Of a DNA stretch of 64,000 nt, positions 60,853 to 64,000 are shown in pieces; the stretch's first letter is position 1, and the number at the start of each line of letters is the position of its first letter. The notes beneath the pieces were generated by a model. The model did not search any database and was not told the origin of the DNA. It saw only the letters and a list, made by a program, of their open reading frames with translations. The stretch is from Cladopsammia gracilis (Eukaryota > Cnidaria > Anthozoa > Scleractinia > Dendrophylliidae): the NCBI GenBank assembly GCA_022457155.1, contig JAJGOT010000219.1:248001-312000 (forward strand), written 5' to 3'. The position numbers and the translations under genes were made by a program.

Positions 60853-62108
60853 TTTGCCGTCCTGTTGTTTGCGTTGACCTGAAACTTTGCTACGCATTGT
60901 CTCCCTTGTAGGTGTATACAGCCATTTCGGGATGGGTTGTCACATAGATGCGTTCAAGTGTACGCAACAATACTGTGATACTAACATCTAAGGAGGCACA
61001 CGCGTTTTGCTGCCATATAATAAGTAGAAAAGGAAATAAAGAATTACGAACTATTCTTGTTACTAAGGATATACGCACAATCAATACACTTCTTTACATT
61101 CCCAGCGTGACCCGGGGGATTGCGTGGCATAACCCCAGACCTCCTCCCTCTATATATTAGCAGCCCGCTTCGTAATTCAACCTAATTCAGTCGAGTTTAG
61201 GTCTGGACCCTTGCAAGACGATAACGCCCCACCCTCCACCCCGCAGCGATGGAACACATTATCTCCAGGTCTACCAGCTCGCAAAGCCTCGGGCCGATTC
61301 TCCCATCTTACACATCTAGGTATAGATGTGTAAACAGAGTATAGCAAATCTCAAGCTGTTGTGCTGTTTTCAGACTTGTAGGGTAGAACTGTACAATTTC
61401 TTTTTTTCTTTTTGCACGTGAAGAATGCGTTTGCTTCTTACTAGAATAATGTTTTGTTTTCTTTTGACACTATCTGACCTACGTTCTTATGACTAGTGCT
61501 TACTGGCCATTTGTCAGAACAGGCCGTCTGGACCGGCCAATTCGTAAATAGAATGCCATTGATTTTCAGAAAAGGCCGGCCGTACGGGTAAGTCAAAAAT
61601 AGTATGCATCATTTAAGGTCGCGGGGGACAGGTTCCACTCATCAGTATGCATTTATGAAAAGAGTATGCACGAAGTGCGATGGCTGATACCGAAAATGCG
61701 CGAAATGTTCATGAACAGGCTCCGTAACTTTTCTTCATCAATAATTGCACGTGCAAATCGCTGTCTGATAAAATACACTATTTTGCAACGCATTGTTCTT
61801 TCTGCATGAATTGTTGACAATAGCCCGTGAATTAAAATTAGCAAAGTTACCATAAATATATTTTTTATGAGTTAGAGAAATAACACAACAATTTTCAATT
61901 TACAAGATATGTTTCTGCAAACTTATGTCATCTTCAGTTGCAATAGCTCGTTACAATTTGAATATCTAAGGAGTAGTCAGAAGTAGTAAGAAGTAGTAAG
62001 AAGTAGTAAGAAGTAGTAACAATTTGAATATGCTAATTATAGCAGTTTAAATGGAAGCTAAATGGGACAAAAGAACAATAGGAAAGAAACAGAACTAACA
62101 TAAATGAC
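60853..62108. other. Upstream region; candidate signal-peptide ORF and microsatellite
   Basis: At 61853 a minus-strand ATG opens MVTLLILIHGLLSTIHAERT, a hydrophobic start with a plausible cleavage site after IHA, continuing 66 codons to 61653. It could be the missing first exon of the receptor, but no clear phase-1 donor is seen. At 61977-62018 aagtagtaag repeats four times. Confidence 0.25.
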
Positions 62109-62459
62109 AACTGAACTAAATGGAAAGTGACAAGTTTGCATGCTTCGACTGTTGATTAGAATAGGTTTCTCCCACTTTATATACATCGAACTTGCAGAGA
62201 GTCCTGTTCTACGGAATGAAATGGGATGAAACAATGTGTTTGAGAAGCCTTGTCCTTGGGCATGTTTTCAACGTAAAAGATTCCGTGCCTCAAGGCCTCC
62301 GATCGGGCTCATCCTCGGTGTAAGAACCTGTGGAACTCACGAGTGACGTAAAACAAAGAAAACAAAAGACATAAAACAATAGAATCAAGTGGGAATGCAA
62401 TACTACAAAGGTAAAAAACAAAGGAAAAAGTCACAGGTTCTTACATCGAGGTAAGCCAG

Positions 62460-63506
62460 TGTTACGTTGGCGAAACTACTCGCCACTTCTCTACTCGCGT
62501 CCGTGAGCACCTTGTTTCGGACAAGTCTTCTCATATCTACAAACACATTGTTTCATCTCAAACTTGCTGAGAGTCCTGTTGTACGGAATGTTTTACCATC
62601 CTTGATACCGCCGCCTCTGGATTCATTTCATTTTTTTTTATTTTTCATTTCATTTCATTTATTATTTTCTCCAAACCTTTGCAGATGATAATACTTGAAT
62701 TAAGTCGCATTATATATAGGAAGGAGAAGAGAGGGGCACATCTAGATAAACTAATATTGTGCCCCTTAAGTTACATCAGTTTAAACAAAAAACTTGTAAT
62801 TTTTAAGTAAAAAAAGTAAAGGAAAACTTATAAAAAAGCTCGGTAAAATGTCAAAAGAGATGATGTTTCATTAGTATTGAGCAAGGTACCAACGTAAAAG
62901 CGCTTTTCTAAACATCTTTTTAGATGGTTTGTCTCTGATTAATTGTGGAATACTATTCCAAAAATATCTTCCAATAACGCTCGGGCAGAATCTCCTGAGA
63001 TTAGTTCGAAATAAGGGTATGAATACTTGATTAGATGATGCACTGCGGGTATTGTAGTTATGTAGCTCAGATACTAATGAAACAGGTACATAAGGAAACT
63101 TTTCATTGTGGAAATAATCATAAAAAAGCATAAATGTTTTCAGTTTAACAATATCAGGAAATTTCAAAAGGCTTAGGGATACGTAGTGTGGAGTTATTGA
63201 TTCCATGAAAGGAACATCATTTATAATACGAACAACTTTGTTTTGTAATTTTACGATTTGAGACAGTGGAGCATTATAATTATTTTCCCATAGTGTACAA
63301 GCATAAGTAAGGTAAGGATATATAAGAGAATAATACAAACTAATAAGTGTTGCTTTTGAGACATAATGTTTTAACTTAACCAACTAAAGATTTTAAAAGA
63401 TTGGGCTGGATTCCAACTAAAGATTAAGGAGGCGATGTATATAAAATGGGAGAAACCTATTATAAATCAACATTTGAAGCATGCAAACTTGTCACTTTCC
63501 ATTTAG
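62460..63506 (+). pseudogene. Penelope-like GIY-YIG endonuclease C-terminus, split by a LINE
   Basis: 62460-62624 reads CYVGETTRHFSTRVREHLVS, then DKSSHIYKHIVSS. This is the GIY-YIG-type start (YVGET) with a conserved Arg, as in Penelope-like elements. An in-frame TGA lies at 62568-62570. After removing 62625-63413, the frame resumes exactly at 63414 with QLKIKEAMYIKWEKPIINQ and ends at the TAG at 63504-63506. The upstream RT part is absent. Confidence 0.8.
62625..63413 (-). mobile_element. 5'-truncated LINE inserted in the Penelope-like ORF
   Basis: The minus-strand open frame 63383-62871 (170 codons) contains LIYPYLTYACTLWENN, LQNKVVRIINDVPF, HNYNTRSASSNQVFIP and FWNSIPQLIR, the usual C-terminal end of a LINE reverse transcriptase. 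The 3' tail is an A-rich (AATG)n tract (T-rich on the plus strand) at 62625-62668. It is flanked by the 8-base target-site duplication ctggattc at 62617-62624 and 63406-63413. Confidence 0.85.
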
Positions 63507-63513
63507 TTCAGTT

Positions 63514-64000
63514 GGCTGTGTTTTCACGAGGCGGGTTTTCTCGCTTAACATTCCTTGAGGTGATTTGTTTGCCGACAGCGTCAAGCAGCTTAAATAATTT
63601 ATGCGTTTTCACGGACAGAGCTTTACACATTTTTCTTGATGTTTGTCCCTTGTTATTCGCTGAATAACAAGAAAGATGGCGGGAAACAGAGACGCTTGCA
63701 AATGTATGATTCTTATGTTTAGTGGTGTCAGTGCTATCGCGCTTGTTCCAGCATCAGAGACGGTGGAAAATTCAAACTGTAATCATGAGGAAATGGATAG
63801 CATACCATTTCGTTTCTGGCCAATTCAAATATTCGCGGCAAATGCAAATTATATCACCTCTGACTTGTTCTTATCGGTTGTTTGAACACTGGCGAAATGT
63901 GATTGGCCGAAATTAATTGCCGACAAGCTTAAGCCACCTGATTTGGTGGCTTAAATTTAATGAGAATTCTATTGACGTTAGCCGACTCGCTTAACTTTAA
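63514..64000. mobile_element. MITE with ggctgtgttttcacgag end, cut by window edge
   Basis: The left end and inner blocks match 5744-6125. This copy is longer, with about 230 extra bases around 63660-63900 including a 69-codon open frame starting MAGNRDACKCM that shows no domain. The right end lies beyond the window. Confidence 0.7.

Larger units (their letters stand above)
62109..63512. mobile_element. Penelope-like element fragment with inverted arms
   Basis: Bases 62109-62187 are a close reverse complement of 63434-63512, about 79 bases each. The left arm continues less exactly to about 62250, mirroring the endonuclease coding part. The right side encodes the end of a Penelope-like GIY-YIG endonuclease. 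A small inverted-repeat insertion (62313-62452, cctcggtgtaagaacctgtg at one end and its inverse at the other) and a LINE (62625-63413) lie inside. Confidence 0.7.

Overview
This window reads as nuclear DNA of a cnidarian, most likely an anthozoan such as a stony coral. The reasons are AT-rich, intron-rich sequence; an extracellular gene mixing fucolectin-type F5/8, discoidin, Ig and FN3 modules; a very dense load of LINE, Penelope, DIRS, SINE and MITE remnants; and a protein-primed DNA polymerase B gene of the Polinton/virus-like type. The species cannot be fixed from sequence alone.

The backbone is one large minus-strand gene, traced from about 60.0 kb down to 4.48 kb. Twenty-one exons were placed by reading splice sites by eye, and every junction is phase-compatible (phase 1 throughout except one phase-0 junction inside the discoidin domain). 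The inferred protein, N to C, is: FTP domain (58.95-60.02 kb), FTP domain (40.85-42.61 kb), F5/8C discoidin domain (37.46-39.57 kb), Ig domain (35.65-35.95 kb), FN3 domain (30.85-31.16 kb), ten near-identical FN3 domains (17.7-23.5 kb), two more divergent FN3 domains (17.2 and 14.65 kb), an 11-codon juxtamembrane microexon (5.5 kb), and a last exon (4.48-4.85 kb) with a transmembrane helix and a short tail carrying four tyrosine motifs, two of ITIM form. The 5' end (signal peptide) is not resolved. This looks like a cell-surface recognition or adhesion receptor whose FN3 exons are being actively duplicated and exchanged. It is the most interesting object here.

Almost everything else is mobile DNA, most of it inside this gene's introns. 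From left to right: two possible first exons of other minus-strand genes (0.1-1.0 kb); a 35-bp minisatellite (1.4 kb); a broken zinc-finger pseudogene (2.1 kb); a truncated LINE beside the receptor's 3' end (3.3-4.4 kb); several MITEs and a perfect 224-bp-arm palindrome (5.7-8.7 kb); a TA-flanked MITE (11.2 kb) with an inverted second copy at 51.7 kb; a (TTG)n-tailed LINE (13 kb) with a sister copy at 42.7 kb; a DIRS-like element (24.7-30.6 kb); a LINE with a probable restriction-like endonuclease and a 15-bp target-site duplication (31.9-33.4 kb); foldbacks and tRNA-derived SINEs (33.7-39.1 kb); a Penelope-type hairpin (41.2 kb); a broken PolB gene (46.0-49.8 kb); a broken gene of an unnamed cysteine-cluster family (52.3-55.7 kb); and a Penelope-like GIY-YIG fragment split by a LINE (62.1-63.5 kb).

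All domain names are from recognition of sequence patterns; no database search was run. Splice sites are predictions.
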